Translations under genes and position numbers: made by a program
Shown: positions 15,021-24,849 of the stretch, in pieces
Numbering within the stretch: the first letter of the stretch is position 1
Layout: each line of letters begins with the position of its first letter
DNA from: Chengkuizengella sediminis
GTDB taxonomy: Bacteria > Bacillota > Bacilli > Paenibacillales > KCTC-33759
Length of the DNA: 64,000 nucleotides
NCBI RefSeq assembly: GCF_010078385.1
Contig: NZ_SIJC01000008.1
Coordinates: forward strand, 1 to 64,000
Direction: 5' to 3'
The notes under the pieces: model-generated
Told to the model about the DNA's origin: nothing
What the model saw: only the letters and a program-made list of their open reading frames with translations
Databases searched by the model: none

Positions 15021-16640
15021 ATGGACTGGCAGGATTTGATTTTTAAATTTGTAGGTGGATTAGGGATCTTTTTATTTGGTTTGAAGTACATGTCAGAAGG
15101 CTTACAGAAAACTGCTGGCGACAAATTAAGAAGTTTGTTATCTAAATACACTACGAATCCGTTATTAGGTGTTTTAGTTGGGGTAGTAGTTACGATATTA
15201 ATACAATCTTCTTCAGGTACAACGGTATTAGCTGTTGGATTAGTCAATGCTGGGTTAATGACATTAAGACAATCCATTGGTGTTATTATGGGAGCTAACA
15301 TAGGGACTACAATGACAGCTTTTATCATCGCAGGAGTTAAAATTCAAAACTATGCACTTCCGATAATAGCAGTCGGGGTATTTCTTATCTTCTTTCTAAA
15401 GAAAAAATTGTACAATTACATAGGACAAGTCATTTTTGGATTTGGAATGTTATTTTACGGACTGAAAACGATGGGAAGTGGAGTTAAACCACTAAAAGAC
15501 CTTGAAGTGTTTAAAGATTTTATTATTAATTTGGACAATCCGATTTTAGGTGTAGTTGTTGGAACATTATTTACGGTGGTCGTACAAAGTTCAAGTGCAA
15601 CGATAGGTATATTACAAACCATTGCTTCAGAGGACTTGATCAATATAAGCCAAGCTTTACCTGTATTATTTGGAGATAATATCGGAACAACAATTACTGC
15701 AATTATTGCATCTATTGGTGCCTCAGTAGCGGCTAAACGAGCTGCTGCAGCACACGTAATTTTTAATATAATAGGTGCAACTTTATTTCTAATTTTTCTA
15801 TATCCAGTAACCAATATAATCATATGGTTAGGGGATTACACTGGAGCGAGTGTTAGTATGCAAATCGCTTACGGACATGGTTTCTTTAACATTACTAACA
15901 CATTAATACAAATACCGTTCGTAGGATTGTTAGCATATCTTGTTACAAAACTTGTTCCAGGTGAAATGAAGGAATTAGAGTTTGAAGCCAAATACTTAGA
16001 CGAACGTTTATTATCTAATCCATCTGTTGGATTAGGACAAGCTCAGCATGAAATTATTCGTATGGGTGAATTGGCACGAGAAAGTTTACAGGAAGCTTCG
16101 GAATACTTTTTTAATAAAAATGACAAAGCCAGAAATATGGTTGAACAAACGGAAGAGTTAATTAATGAACTTGATAAAAAAACAACAGAATATTTAGTCA
16201 AAATTCAACAGAATGAACTTAGTGAAAAAGAATCAGGAAAAGCATCAGTTCTAATGCAGTCAATCAATGATATTGAAAGAATAGGTGATCATTCAGAGAA
16301 CATTATGGAACTGGCTGATTTATCCATTTTAAAGAAAGCTGAGTTTTCAGATGAAGCATGTTCTGAATTGAAAAAAATGATTAACCTTACAGACAAAACA
16401 ATTCAGCAATCCATCGAAAGTTTAGAGAATGATGATAAGGAGTTAGCTGAGCAAGTATTAGAAAATGAAGCTGAATTAGATATAATGGAAAAACAATTCC
16501 GTAAAGCACATATTAAACGTTTAAATCAAAATTTATGTAGTGGGACCTCAGGTGCAGTATTTTTGGATATCTTGAGTAATTTAGAAAGAATGGGAGATCA
16601 TTCGAAAAATATTGCTCAATACGTTATTTATGGTGAGTAA
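15021..16640 (+). CDS. Na/Pi cotransporter family protein with PhoU-like tail
   Basis: 539 aa. The membrane half (1-310) holds two inverted repeats, each with the phosphate-binding QSSS motif (IQSSSGTT near 62 and VQSSSATI near 190) and GxNIGTT segments (MGANIGTT, FGDNIGTT). The cytoplasmic half (about 340-535) is a PhoU-like helical domain with two repeats, ...NDIERIGDHSENI and ...LERMGDHSKNI. It takes up phosphate with sodium. Monocistronic, with a strong terminator after it. Confidence 0.93.
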   Translation: MDWQDLIFKFVGGLGIFLFGLKYMSEGLQKTAGDKLRSLLSKYTTNPLLGVLVGVVVTILIQSSSGTTVLAVGLVNAGLMTLRQSIGVIMGANIGTTMTAFIIAGVKIQNYALPIIAVGVFLIFFLKKKLYNYIGQVIFGFGMLFYGLKTMGSGVKPLKDLEVFKDFIINLDNPILGVVVGTLFTVVVQSSSATIGILQTIASEDLINISQALPVLFGDNIGTTITAIIASIGASVAAKRAAAAHVIFNIIGATLFLIFLYPVTNIIIWLGDYTGASVSMQIAYGHGFFNITNTLIQIPFVGLLAYLVTKLVPGEMKELEFEAKYLDERLLSNPSVGLGQAQHEIIRMGELARESLQEASEYFFNKNDKARNMVEQTEELINELDKKTTEYLVKIQQNELSEKESGKASVLMQSINDIERIGDHSENIMELADLSILKKAEFSDEACSELKKMINLTDKTIQQSIESLENDDKELAEQVLENEAELDIMEKQFRKAHIKRLNQNLCSGTSGAVFLDILSNLERMGDHSKNIAQYVIYGE

Positions 16641-16668
16641 TGAGATTAATTTTATATATTTAAATTTA

Positions 16669-16703
16669 AAAAAGTGTGGGTTTATTGTGACCCACACTTT
16701 TTT
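16669..16703 (+). terminator. Terminator of the Na/Pi cotransporter gene
   Basis: Eleven-bp stem AAAGTGTGGGT/ACCCACACTTT with an 8-nt loop, followed by a T run. Confidence 0.9.
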
Positions 16704-16739
16704 GCTATATTTGATATAATAAAATAAAAAAAATAAGAA

Positions 16740-17240
16740 GTGATGATTGTGAAGAATAAACAAGATACTCAATATAGATCTTACTATTTTGCTTATGGTT
16801 CATGTATGAATCGAAGCTCATTTCAAGGAACTGTTCATGAGTTTGAGGTATTAGGTAGAGCTGAATTAATGGATTATAGAGTTGCATTTACTAGGGAATC
16901 AGACAAATGGGGTAAAGGAGGAATCGCTGATATCCTTTTTACTCCCGACCATATCATGGAAGGTATTCTTTATTGGATTCCAAATCATCTTATACCTAAT
17001 CTTGATCGTAGAGAACGAGCTGGAGCAGAGTTTTCAAATCCTATGTACAAAAGAATCAATGTGAGTGTGTTGTTTAATAGTGATCCTATAGAAGCATTTA
17101 CTTATGAAGTGATTAATAAAGAGGATTCTGAAATTGCACCGAGTGAAAAATATAAAAATGCAATCATAGGTGGAACGGATTTGTTAAGCAGTAAGTATGC
17201 GAATAACTTGAAAGAACATATGATTCAATTAATGAAATAA
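16740..17240 (+). CDS. Gamma-glutamylcyclotransferase-like protein
   Basis: 166 aa. The N-terminal YYFAYGSCMNRSSF (about 15-28) is the substrate-binding YGS loop of the GGCT/AIG2/ChaC fold. Glu91 or the nearby GAEFSNPMYKR block could hold the catalytic acid. It may turn a gamma-glutamyl amine or peptide into 5-oxoproline, but the substrate is unknown. Start is uncertain among GTG 16740, ATG 16743 and GTG 16749, since the only purine run, AAGAAG, is at 16735-16740. Confidence 0.75.
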   Translation: MMIVKNKQDTQYRSYYFAYGSCMNRSSFQGTVHEFEVLGRAELMDYRVAFTRESDKWGKGGIADILFTPDHIMEGILYWIPNHLIPNLDRRERAGAEFSNPMYKRINVSVLFNSDPIEAFTYEVINKEDSEIAPSEKYKNAIIGGTDLLSSKYANNLKEHMIQLMK

Positions 17241-17279
17241 TCAAATTGTAAAGGTTATATAATTTATTTTGAGCATGAA

Positions 17280-17316
17280 AAAAGTATGAACTCGTATTGA
17301 ACTCATACCCTTTTTA
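17280..17316. terminator. Weak terminator-like hairpin
   Basis: GTATGA...TCATAC with a 13-nt loop, flanked by A and T runs on both sides, lies between two convergent genes and could work in both directions. The stem is short. Confidence 0.4.
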
Positions 17317-17428
17317 TTATCATATTAAAAATTGTTAAACTGAATTTCACGTGATTTATTAAATCTAGGCCCCGCAAAAGTATTAGGACTAATCTTCAAA
17401 GCATTATTACTTCACTTTTGTGGGTATC

Positions 17429-17968
17429 TTAGTAATAAGGTGATATCAATAAATAAACGAGTACACCTGTAAAACTTACGTATAACCAAATCGGCATCGT
17501 CCATCGTGCGATTTTACGATGACGTTCGATTTGCATATTGAAACCCCTTGTGATTGAAATGAGTGCCAGTGGTATGATTACGATGGACAATAATATGTGT
17601 GTTAATAATACAAAATAATAAATATAACGTAATAAGCCGTCTCCACCATACATTGTAGATTCACTTAAAGAATGGTATGTTACATATGAAATCAAAAATA
17701 AAAATGTAGTTGAAAAAGCTAACATAATAAAATTACGGTGCACTTTAATATTTTTCTTCTTAATTGAAATTAAAGCCAACAATAAAAAGATAAATGTAAA
17801 GCTGTTAAATATAGCATTAAGCATTGGCAACAAGGTGATATCAAATCCTACCTCAGCATCATATGAAGGTAGAAAGTATAGTAGTGCGATAACAGCTACT
17901 AGTGTAATGGATAAAACGATAATTAACGGTGTGAAATTTCGTTGTTTCACAGGTGAATGGTTTGACAT
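17429..17968 (-). CDS. DUF420 membrane protein (YozB/CtaM-like)
   Basis: 179 aa with about five membrane helices. The conserved DUF420 features are present: LNAIFNSFTFIFLLLALISIKKKNIKVHRNFM-like core (His near 78), SYVTYH, and the C-terminal HRKIARWTMPIWLYVSFTGV. Staphylococcal CtaM is needed for maturation of a quinol oxidase and B. subtilis YozB is similar. The role here is inferred. Ribosome site AGGAGGAACCC precedes the ATG. Confidence 0.85.
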   Translation of the reverse strand: MSNHSPVKQRNFTPLIIVLSITLVAVIALLYFLPSYDAEVGFDITLLPMLNAIFNSFTFIFLLLALISIKKKNIKVHRNFIMLAFSTTFLFLISYVTYHSLSESTMYGGDGLLRYIYYFVLLTHILLSIVIIPLALISITRGFNMQIERHRKIARWTMPIWLYVSFTGVLVYLLISPYY

Positions 17969-18099
17969 GGGTTCCTCCTAATTCATTTTCAAATTTCATT
18001 TAACTAAAATTCAAGATAGAAAATCCTAATTTAGGATAAACGATATTTCTTTCAAACACAATAATACCTTTTACAAAAAACATGACTTTTTTATGAACA

Positions 18100-19131
18100 C
18101 TATCCACCAATATGAGACATTTCAACTTTTTTTCTATTTAATTCCTTAGTTTCTTTTAGTCTATCTTCAGAATAGCGATCATCTCGTTTGTTCCAAATAT
18201 TTAGAATGATTTGTTCTATTTCTTTATCGGTAGCTCCGTCTCTTAAAGGTGTTCGCAAATCGTGACTTTTATTTGCAAATAAACAAGTGTATAAAAACCC
18301 TTCAGCAGATAATCTTGCTCTAGTACATGAAGAGCAAAATGCTTGGGTTACAGAGGAAATAAATCCAATCTCCGTATTAGATCCTTTATATTTATATCTT
18401 TTGGCTACTTCTCCAAAATAATTCGCTTCTACAGGTTCTAATGGCATTTCTTTATGGATTATATCTAAAATTTGTTTACTTGGAACAACTTCATCTAATT
18501 TCCATCCATTGCTATTTCCTACATCCATAAATTCAATAAATCTTAACGTGTGCCCTTTATTTTTAAAATATTTAGCCATCGGTAAAATATCTTGCTCATT
18601 TATTCCCTTTTTTACAACCATATTGATTTTTATTGGAAAACCCGCCTCATGAGCCACGTCTATAGCTTCTAAAATAGGTTCTACATCATGTCCTATTCCA
18701 TTCATCTGTTGAAAGCGTTCATGATTTAAACTATCTATACTAACTGTGACGCGATCTAAATTTGCTTTTTTTAAATGCGGAGTGAATTTTTTTAATAGTG
18801 AGCCATTTGTAGTTAATGCAATATCCTTAATTCCATTAACTTGTGAAATTTGATGGATCAAATCAGGCAACTGTTTTCTTAAGAGGGGCTCGCCTCCAGT
18901 AATTCGTATCTTTTCAACGCCGATATTTGCAAATATTTTAACTAATCTTTCCAATTCTTCGAAAGATAAAAGCTTGTTTTTAGGTAAAAATTCAAAATCA
19001 GGTCCAAAAATCTCCGCAGGCATACAATAGGAGCATCGGAAATTACATCGATCAGTGACCGAAATTCTTAAATCGCGTAAAGGTCTTTGATATGAATCCA
19101 AATTATTTGAACTATAGTTTTTATTTATCAT
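18100..19131 (-). CDS. moaA: GTP 3',8-cyclase MoaA
   Basis: 343 aa radical SAM enzyme starting molybdopterin synthesis from GTP. The SAM cluster is Cys29, Cys33, Cys36 ([12 protein letters not shown]). The second C-terminal cluster uses the cysteines in [11 protein letters not shown] and YTCLF. The GGEPLLR motif is present. The family's usual C-terminal Gly-Gly is seen as HIGG at the end. It is transcribed divergently from mobA across a 119-bp promoter region; a TTGGAGGAATC site precedes the ATG. Confidence 0.96.
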   Translation of the reverse strand: MINKNYSSNNLDSYQRPLRDLRISVTDRCNFRCSYCMPAEIFGPDFEFLPKNKLLSFEELERLVKIFANIGVEKIRITGGEPLLRKQLPDLIHQISQVNGIKDIALTTNGSLLKKFTPHLKKANLDRVTVSIDSLNHERFQQMNGIGHDVEPILEAIDVAHEAGFPIKINMVVKKGINEQDILPMAKYFKNKGHTLRFIEFMDVGNSNGWKLDEVVPSKQILDIIHKEMPLEPVEANYFGEVAKRYKYKGSNTEIGFISSVTQAFCSSCTRARLSAEGFLYTCLFANKSHDLRTPLRDGATDKEIEQIILNIWNKRDDRYSEDRLKETKELNRKKVEMSHIGG

Positions 19132-19250
19132 CTATGATTCCTCCAAGTTGAGAGAACGTTTTGATTAAGAGTTTGATTTTTCATAACTTAGTATTTCTAT
19201 TATAATACATTAAAAGGGCTTCATGTTGAAAATGTAAAGGATAAAGGATA

Positions 19251-19880
19251 ATGAATATGCATAAACGGGTTACATTGATATTAGCAGGGGGACAAAGTAG
19301 AAGAATGGGAACTTCAAAAACATTTCTCCCTCGTAGAGATCAATTGATGATTGAGCACTTAGTATTTATTTCACAAAAGGTTTCAGAGCACACGATCATT
19401 ATAAGCCATAAAAATGATGTGCTAAAATTGAATAAATTATTCATACAGAATAAAAATATTTCAGTTTTACAGGATGAACAACAATTTAAAGGTTTTGGAC
19501 CTTTGGCTGGTATATACTCCGGTATGAAACATATCAAAGCAGAGTGGTATTTTGTTTTAGCTAATGATATGCCAAATATAAATATTTCTTTTTTAAAGGG
19601 ATTACAGCAATGTACATTGACTCATTCCGAGTCTGACATCATTATTCCGATAGATAATGGACGTATGCACCCTTTAGCTGGTGTATATCGAAATCAAAAA
19701 AATGAAATATATGAGTATTTAAAAGAAGGTAATAAAAAAATGACGACCTTCATTGATTCTCGTTCAACATACAAGATATTAGAACAGGAATGGGGAGAAT
19801 GGACGAATCAAGGAAACATATTTTTTAATATGAATACACCTGCAGATTTAACAGCTTGGGAAAAAAATATGGATAGATGA
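19251..19880 (+). CDS. mobA: Molybdenum cofactor guanylyltransferase MobA
   Basis: 209 aa. The nucleotide-binding start LILAGGQSRRMGTSK (about 9-23) and the NDMPNI metal-binding segment are typical. It attaches GMP to molybdopterin to give MGD, the cofactor form of both molybdoenzymes here. Divergent from moaA, and the FdhF-like gene follows 60 bp later in the same direction. Confidence 0.93.
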   Translation: MNMHKRVTLILAGGQSRRMGTSKTFLPRRDQLMIEHLVFISQKVSEHTIIISHKNDVLKLNKLFIQNKNISVLQDEQQFKGFGPLAGIYSGMKHIKAEWYFVLANDMPNINISFLKGLQQCTLTHSESDIIIPIDNGRMHPLAGVYRNQKNEIYEYLKEGNKKMTTFIDSRSTYKILEQEWGEWTNQGNIFFNMNTPADLTAWEKNMDR

Positions 19881-19939
19881 ATACAATTGACACGTATGTG
19901 GCTATCGCATAAATATAATGACTCGTTGGAGATGATGGT

Positions 19940-22291
19940 ATGGGGAATACAAAACATTCAGGTCCAATCAAAATTTCAAAGAAATTAAATCCCAAACATT
20001 GGGTAAGTAAAGTTCCATTTGGATTTGGCAAGGTCAAACCTCATCATATAAAGGACACTTTAAAAGTGGTTTGGGAAAATAGAGACCAGTTACCCTATGC
20101 AGGAAGAATATTAACTCAAGGTGTTTGTGATGGCTGTGCTTTAGGTGTAAGCGGATTAAAAGATCAAACATTAACAGGTCCACATGTATGCACGACCCGT
20201 TTAAATGTTTTAAGATTAAACACGATGCCTGCTATAAAATCAGACGTGTTACACAAAGATATCTCAGATTTGCAGAAATTAAGCAGTGCGGAGCTGAGGC
20301 AATTAGGTAGGATTCCATATCCATTAATTCGAAATGCAGGAGAAAACAAATTTCAGCGAATTACGTGGGATCAAGCACTCGATTTCATCACAAAAAAAAT
20401 GAAATTAATTGACCCTAAACAAATCGCATTTTATTTAACTTCTCGTGGTATCACAAATGAAGTTTATTATACAGCTGCGAAAGCTGCTCGTTTAATTGGT
20501 ACAAATCATATAGACAATGCTTCTCGTATTTGTCATTCCCCTTCAAAAACGGCATTAACTCGTTCACTTGGCATAGGGGCATCTAGTTGTAGTTATAAAG
20601 ATTGGATAGGGACAGATGTGTTAATTTTTTGGGGATCTGTTGCAGCGAATAATCAACCTGTTTCAACGAAGTATATGTATGCTGCTAAACAAAAAGGGAC
20701 CAGAATTATTGTCATTAATCCATATCATGAACCTGCAATGGACCAATATTGGATACCTTCGATAGCAGAATCTGCATTATTCGGAACAAAAATCACAGAT
20801 GATTTTTATCAAGTGAATATTGGTGGTGATATTGCCTTTATGAATGGAATTATTAAACATTGGTTAGAAATGGAGGCTAAAACTCCAGGAACAGCCATTA
20901 ACCATGATTTTGTGGAAAAACATGTGCAAGGATATGAAAACTTAAAGAACCATGTTCAACGAGAAAAATGGGATGAAATTGTGTCTTCTTCAGGAATTTC
21001 ACATCAACGAATCATACAACTAGCAGAAGTATTAGCAAATGCTAAATCTGCTGTGTTTGTTTGGTCCATGGGATTAACTCAGCATCGTTTTGGATCAGAT
21101 AATATATCTCAAATTGCAAATTTAGCGTTATTGCAAGGATTTATAGGAAGAGAGTTTTGTGGAGTAATGCCAATAAGAGGTCATTCAGGGGTGCAAGGTG
21201 CAGGTGAAATGGGGGCAGATCCATTCAGCTTACCTGGTGGTGGATTTGATTCAATCCATAAAAGACGTATTGAGGAAATATGGGGGTTTGAACTACCTGA
21301 TTGGCAAGGAGATATCGTGGGGGTATCTTTAGAAAAGACCCTTCTTTCTGAAGAAAATGAACAAAAATTAAAGTTATATTATATGTCTGGTGGAAATTTC
21401 CTTGAAACGATGCCAGATCCGACATTTGTTAGAGAATGTTTAGAAAATGTTGAGGTTCGTGTACATCAAGATATTATATTGAATTCTTCAACATTAGTTG
21501 ATAGTAAGGAAGCGGTTATCGTACTACCTGCCCAAACTAGATATGAACAATTTGGTGGTGGTACTTCGACCTCAACAGAAAGAATGGTATATTATTCACC
21601 AGAAATTAAAGGCCCTAGAATTGAAGAAGCCAGAGCAGAGTGGGAAATTTACGTTGATTTGGTTAAACGAATGAAACCAGAATTTAATCATCTTATTAAC
21701 TTCCAAAACACACAATCAATCAGGGAAGAAATAGCAAAAGCAAACCGGAATTATGATGGAATTCAGCATTTATCCAAAAAGGGTGATTTTTTTCAATGGG
21801 GTGGAGCTTGGTTATGTGAAGATGGTTTTTTTCCAACTGAAAACAGAAAGGGAACCCTATTACCTATCCATTTACCAGAAATGAGAAAAACAGAAGGTCA
21901 CTTTTATATTACGACTAGAAGAGGCAAACAGTTTAATTCAATGATTTATGGTTCAAATGATCCTTTTAATTCAGCTGGTAGAAATGGTGTTCTTATACAT
22001 CTGGACGATGCTCAAGAACTATACATTTCAGAAAATGATGCAGTTGTTGTTTACAATCAATATGGGTTATTCCACGGTCGAGCTAAATTTGTGAATATTA
22101 GAAGAGGAAATGTTGAAGTTTATTGGCCAGAAGGAAATGTTTTAATACCAAAAGGGGTATATGAAAAGCATGCTGGTATACCTGAATACAATACAAAGGT
22201 AATAATAGAAAAGGCAGAATCTTTTCATGCACAAAAAGATGTGAAATACATTGAAAAAAGAATTGAAGATTTAGAAATGGATGTAAGCTGA
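19940..22291 (+). CDS. FdhF/YdeP family molybdopterin oxidoreductase
   Basis: 783 aa. An N-terminal region with Cys63, Cys66 and Cys84 (GVCDGCALG, HVCTT) differs from the usual four-Cys [4Fe-4S] spacing and fits the YdeP-type subgroup. The Mo ligand is probably Cys198 in SRICHSPS. MGD-binding and C-terminal domains are complete. Such proteins are annotated as formate dehydrogenase-like, but the true substrate is uncertain. It is soluble and has no partner subunit gene beside it. Its stop overlaps the fdhD start (TGATG), which supports a sulfur-dependent, formate-dehydrogenase-type maturation. Confidence 0.87.
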   Translation: MGNTKHSGPIKISKKLNPKHWVSKVPFGFGKVKPHHIKDTLKVVWENRDQLPYAGRILTQGVCDGCALGVSGLKDQTLTGPHVCTTRLNVLRLNTMPAIKSDVLHKDISDLQKLSSAELRQLGRIPYPLIRNAGENKFQRITWDQALDFITKKMKLIDPKQIAFYLTSRGITNEVYYTAAKAARLIGTNHIDNASRICHSPSKTALTRSLGIGASSCSYKDWIGTDVLIFWGSVAANNQPVSTKYMYAAKQKGTRIIVINPYHEPAMDQYWIPSIAESALFGTKITDDFYQVNIGGDIAFMNGIIKHWLEMEAKTPGTAINHDFVEKHVQGYENLKNHVQREKWDEIVSSSGISHQRIIQLAEVLANAKSAVFVWSMGLTQHRFGSDNISQIANLALLQGFIGREFCGVMPIRGHSGVQGAGEMGADPFSLPGGGFDSIHKRRIEEIWGFELPDWQGDIVGVSLEKTLLSEENEQKLKLYYMSGGNFLETMPDPTFVRECLENVEVRVHQDIILNSSTLVDSKEAVIVLPAQTRYEQFGGGTSTSTERMVYYSPEIKGPRIEEARAEWEIYVDLVKRMKPEFNHLINFQNTQSIREEIAKANRNYDGIQHLSKKGDFFQWGGAWLCEDGFFPTENRKGTLLPIHLPEMRKTEGHFYITTRRGKQFNSMIYGSNDPFNSAGRNGVLIHLDDAQELYISENDAVVVYNQYGLFHGRAKFVNIRRGNVEVYWPEGNVLIPKGVYEKHAGIPEYNTKVIIEKAESFHAQKDVKYIEKRIEDLEMDVS

Positions 22292-23100
22292 TGGATGTTC
22301 AAGATGATAAAGTGATGCAAAAAAGGCAGATATTAAAATTTGACCTAAAAAAAATGGATGAACAAGTAAAAGAAGTTTCAGATGATATTGCTGTAGAATT
22401 TGCGCTCACGATTAAAGTAAATGGGGAAGAGTTTGCAACGATGATTTGTACACCAACGCATTTAAAAGAGTTAGTGATCGGTTTTTTGGCTAGTGAAGGA
22501 TTGATTCGGTTTAAAGAGGATATAGAGGATATAAACATCGATATAAATACGGGATTTGCATTCATTGAATTAAAAAATAAATCTATAAAAGCAAGTGAGT
22601 TTAATGAAAAACGTTTTGTTGGTTCCTGTTGTGGTAAAAGTAGACAATTTTATTTTCAAAATGATGTAAAAACAGCAAAAACAATAAATAGTAAAATGTC
22701 TATCACAGTTCCGCAATGTTTGAACTTAATGTCATTGTTAGAAGGTCAATCTAAACACTTTAAAAAAACAGGTGGGGTCCATCAAGGAGCACTTTGCAAT
22801 AGTACTGATATCGTTATATTCCAATCAGATATAGGCAGACATAATGTTCTAGATAAAATATATGGTCAGTGGTTATTTAAAAAAATGACGCTTCAAGATA
22901 AGTGCATCGTGTTTAGTGGTCGTATCTCTTCAGAAGTTCTTTTAAAAGTTGCAAAAATTGGTGTGGGATTGATCATTTCAAAATCAGCTCCAACAAATTT
23001 AGCACTTGATTTAGCTGATGATTTAGGAATTACAGTGATTGGATTTGTAAGAGGAAGTAAATTAAATGTGTATACACACCCAGAACGGATTATCACCTGA
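22291..23100 (+). CDS. fdhD: FdhD, sulfurtransferase for formate dehydrogenase-type enzymes
   Basis: 269 aa. FdhD moves sulfur from a cysteine desulfurase to the molybdenum centre. The conserved loop is GSCCGKSRQ (about 111-119), then GGVHQGALC, DIGRHNVLDKIYG and FSGRISSEVLLKVAKIG. The E. coli CxxC is represented here by adjacent cysteines. It is translationally coupled to the FdhF-like gene and ends the transcript. Confidence 0.95.
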   Translation: MDVQDDKVMQKRQILKFDLKKMDEQVKEVSDDIAVEFALTIKVNGEEFATMICTPTHLKELVIGFLASEGLIRFKEDIEDINIDINTGFAFIELKNKSIKASEFNEKRFVGSCCGKSRQFYFQNDVKTAKTINSKMSITVPQCLNLMSLLEGQSKHFKKTGGVHQGALCNSTDIVIFQSDIGRHNVLDKIYGQWLFKKMTLQDKCIVFSGRISSEVLLKVAKIGVGLIISKSAPTNLALDLADDLGITVIGFVRGSKLNVYTHPERIIT

Positions 23101-23116
23101 TTTAATTGAAGATATG

Positions 23117-23155
23117 AAAGTCGGTATAACTTTATAAGTTATGCCGACTTTTTAC
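23117..23155 (+). terminator. Terminator of the fdhF-like/fdhD operon
   Basis: Fourteen-bp stem AAAGTCGGTATAAC/GTTATGCCGACTTT (one G-U type mismatch) with a short loop, then T run. The rest of the 245-bp gap to 23346 is AT-rich promoter-like DNA. Confidence 0.85.
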
Positions 23156-23345
23156 TATATAAATTTAGATTTTCATTTTATGTATTTAAAATATGTGATT
23201 TTATAACATTGTATTTTCGAAAAATGTTCAAATGTTTTAGAAAAATACTTGTCTATCGGAATATTATGTGTGATATTATTTTGTTTGTATTTGTTATAAT
23301 ATGTGATTTTATTTCATAGTTATGAAAAATAGGAGGGGTTAAAAG

Positions 23346-23927
23346 ATGCTGCCAGCTGAAAGAAGAAATCTAATACTGGATTATATTCGTGAAAAAAAAT
23401 CACTAAAAATCACTCAGTTAAGTGAAATGTTTAGTGTATCTGAAATGACCATTCACCGTGATATAAAACCGTTAGTTGAAGAAGGATTGATTATTAAAAC
23501 TTTTGGCGGGATTTCGTTGAATCAGGAACGGAACGGAGCTTTTGTTAACAAGCAAGATTGTGTTTATTGTTATAGTCCAATAAATCAAAGGTTAGCCTAT
23601 CGATTAATTTTACAAGATCAAAGTATTGAAACGACTTGCTGTGCACACTGTGGTTTGTTACGACACCAACAAAAGGGAGATAAAGTATTACAAGCAATTT
23701 GTCCTGATTTCTTAATGCAAACAACGATCAGTGCAACTTCTGCTTGGTACTTAATGGATACTTCTTTGAATCTTGGATGCTGTCAACCTCAAGTATTAGC
23801 ATTTCAGCACAAAGAACATGCAAATAAATTTGCACTTGGTTTTGGGGGAACCATTTATTCTTTTTCGGAAGCTTTTCATATGGTTTTTAATCAAATGCAA
23901 GGTAAGAATAAAGGTTGCTGTGATTAA
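23346..23927 (+). CDS. DeoR-type HTH fused to a NosL-like cysteine domain
   Basis: 193 aa. Residues 1-55 are a DeoR-type winged helix (RRNLILDYIREKKSLKITQL, SEMTIHRDI, GGI). Residues 68-180 resemble NosL, a copper-binding protein: CVYC (72-75), CCAHC (98-102), then the late block ALGFGGTIYSFSEAFHMVF. Extra cysteines are C119, CC145-146 and CC191-192 at the very end. It begins a run of CtaG, YtkA-like, Sco1 and CopA genes, so a copper-responsive regulator is a good guess. Ribosome site AGGAGGGG. The metal is unproven. Confidence 0.75.
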   Translation: MLPAERRNLILDYIREKKSLKITQLSEMFSVSEMTIHRDIKPLVEEGLIIKTFGGISLNQERNGAFVNKQDCVYCYSPINQRLAYRLILQDQSIETTCCAHCGLLRHQQKGDKVLQAICPDFLMQTTISATSAWYLMDTSLNLGCCQPQVLAFQHKEHANKFALGFGGTIYSFSEAFHMVFNQMQGKNKGCCD

Positions 23928-23977
23928 ATTCCTCTTGCATTAGTTAATCAAGATAGAGCAGATGGGGAGTGATGCAT

Positions 23978-24811
23978 ATGGAACTGATTTTACAATCAGG
24001 TCTTTTGGAATGGAATAAACAATTATTCGTTTTTATCACATTATTATCCACTGTATATTGGTTACTAACAGGATTGCTCATTGAAAGAGGAAGGACGAAA
24101 ATTCAATCTAAACATAGATTATATTTTTTAATAGGACTTTTTTTGTTTTATATATGTTGGGGAAGTCCTTTGTACGGTTTTGCTCATCTAATGTTTAGTG
24201 TACACATGTTGCAAATGAGCCTATTATATTTTTTAGTTACCCCACTATTGCTTTCGGGAATTCAAATACATCAGTTTTATTTTCCTAAAAGGTTTCAAAC
24301 TATTGTTAAAGTAAGGTCAGTTATAATGAGTCCAATCGTATCACTTATATTATTTAATGGTCTGTTTATTGTTTACCATATTCCAGTAGTAATGGATACA
24401 ATCATGATGAATAAATGGTTATATTATAGTTTTCATATATTACTAGCCTATGCTTCTTTTTGCGTTTGGAAATCTATAGTTGGAAGCTTTTCACAAAAAA
24501 AATTAACAGATCTAAACCGAAGACATTATGTTATGGCAAATACATTAGTTCTACTTCCTGTTTGTTTGTTATTATTTTTTTCTACGTTACCTTATCGAAC
24601 ATTTACTGAAGTTACTACTCAATTTAATATGCTACAAATCTGTTTTGGTCAAAATGTAGATTTAAGTGTTTTAATAGGTATGAACATGATGCCTACTGAT
24701 GTTGATCAAAAATTGGGTGGTGCAATTATGCTGTTAGTACATAAAATGTCATTTATAGTAGGGCAGTATATTCAACCTAAAACTTCTGATTTAGGAGAGA
24801 AATTAGAATAA
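23978..24811 (+). CDS. ctaG: Cytochrome c oxidase assembly factor CtaG (caa3 type)
   Basis: 277 aa from the ATG at 23978; GGGGAG lies 8 nt before it, and in-frame GTG/ATG codons at 23969 and 23972 are less well placed. Seven membrane helices. The family's histidine pattern is visible in AHLMFSVHMLQMSLLYFLVTPLLLSGIQIHQ. Bacillus CtaG is needed for the copper site of caa3 oxidase. It is followed within 40 bp by the YtkA-like lipoprotein. Confidence 0.85.
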   Translation: MELILQSGLLEWNKQLFVFITLLSTVYWLLTGLLIERGRTKIQSKHRLYFLIGLFLFYICWGSPLYGFAHLMFSVHMLQMSLLYFLVTPLLLSGIQIHQFYFPKRFQTIVKVRSVIMSPIVSLILFNGLFIVYHIPVVMDTIMMNKWLYYSFHILLAYASFCVWKSIVGSFSQKKLTDLNRRHYVMANTLVLLPVCLLLFFSTLPYRTFTEVTTQFNMLQICFGQNVDLSVLIGMNMMPTDVDQKLGGAIMLLVHKMSFIVGQYIQPKTSDLGEKLE

Positions 24812-24849
24812 ACCTAAAAAGTTAATTAAATTATTGTTGGAGGAAAAAA

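Noticed and set aside
15455-15823. Minus-strand frames inside the Na/Pi cotransporter gene
   Set aside because: Complement of the real coding sequence; no start signals or family match.
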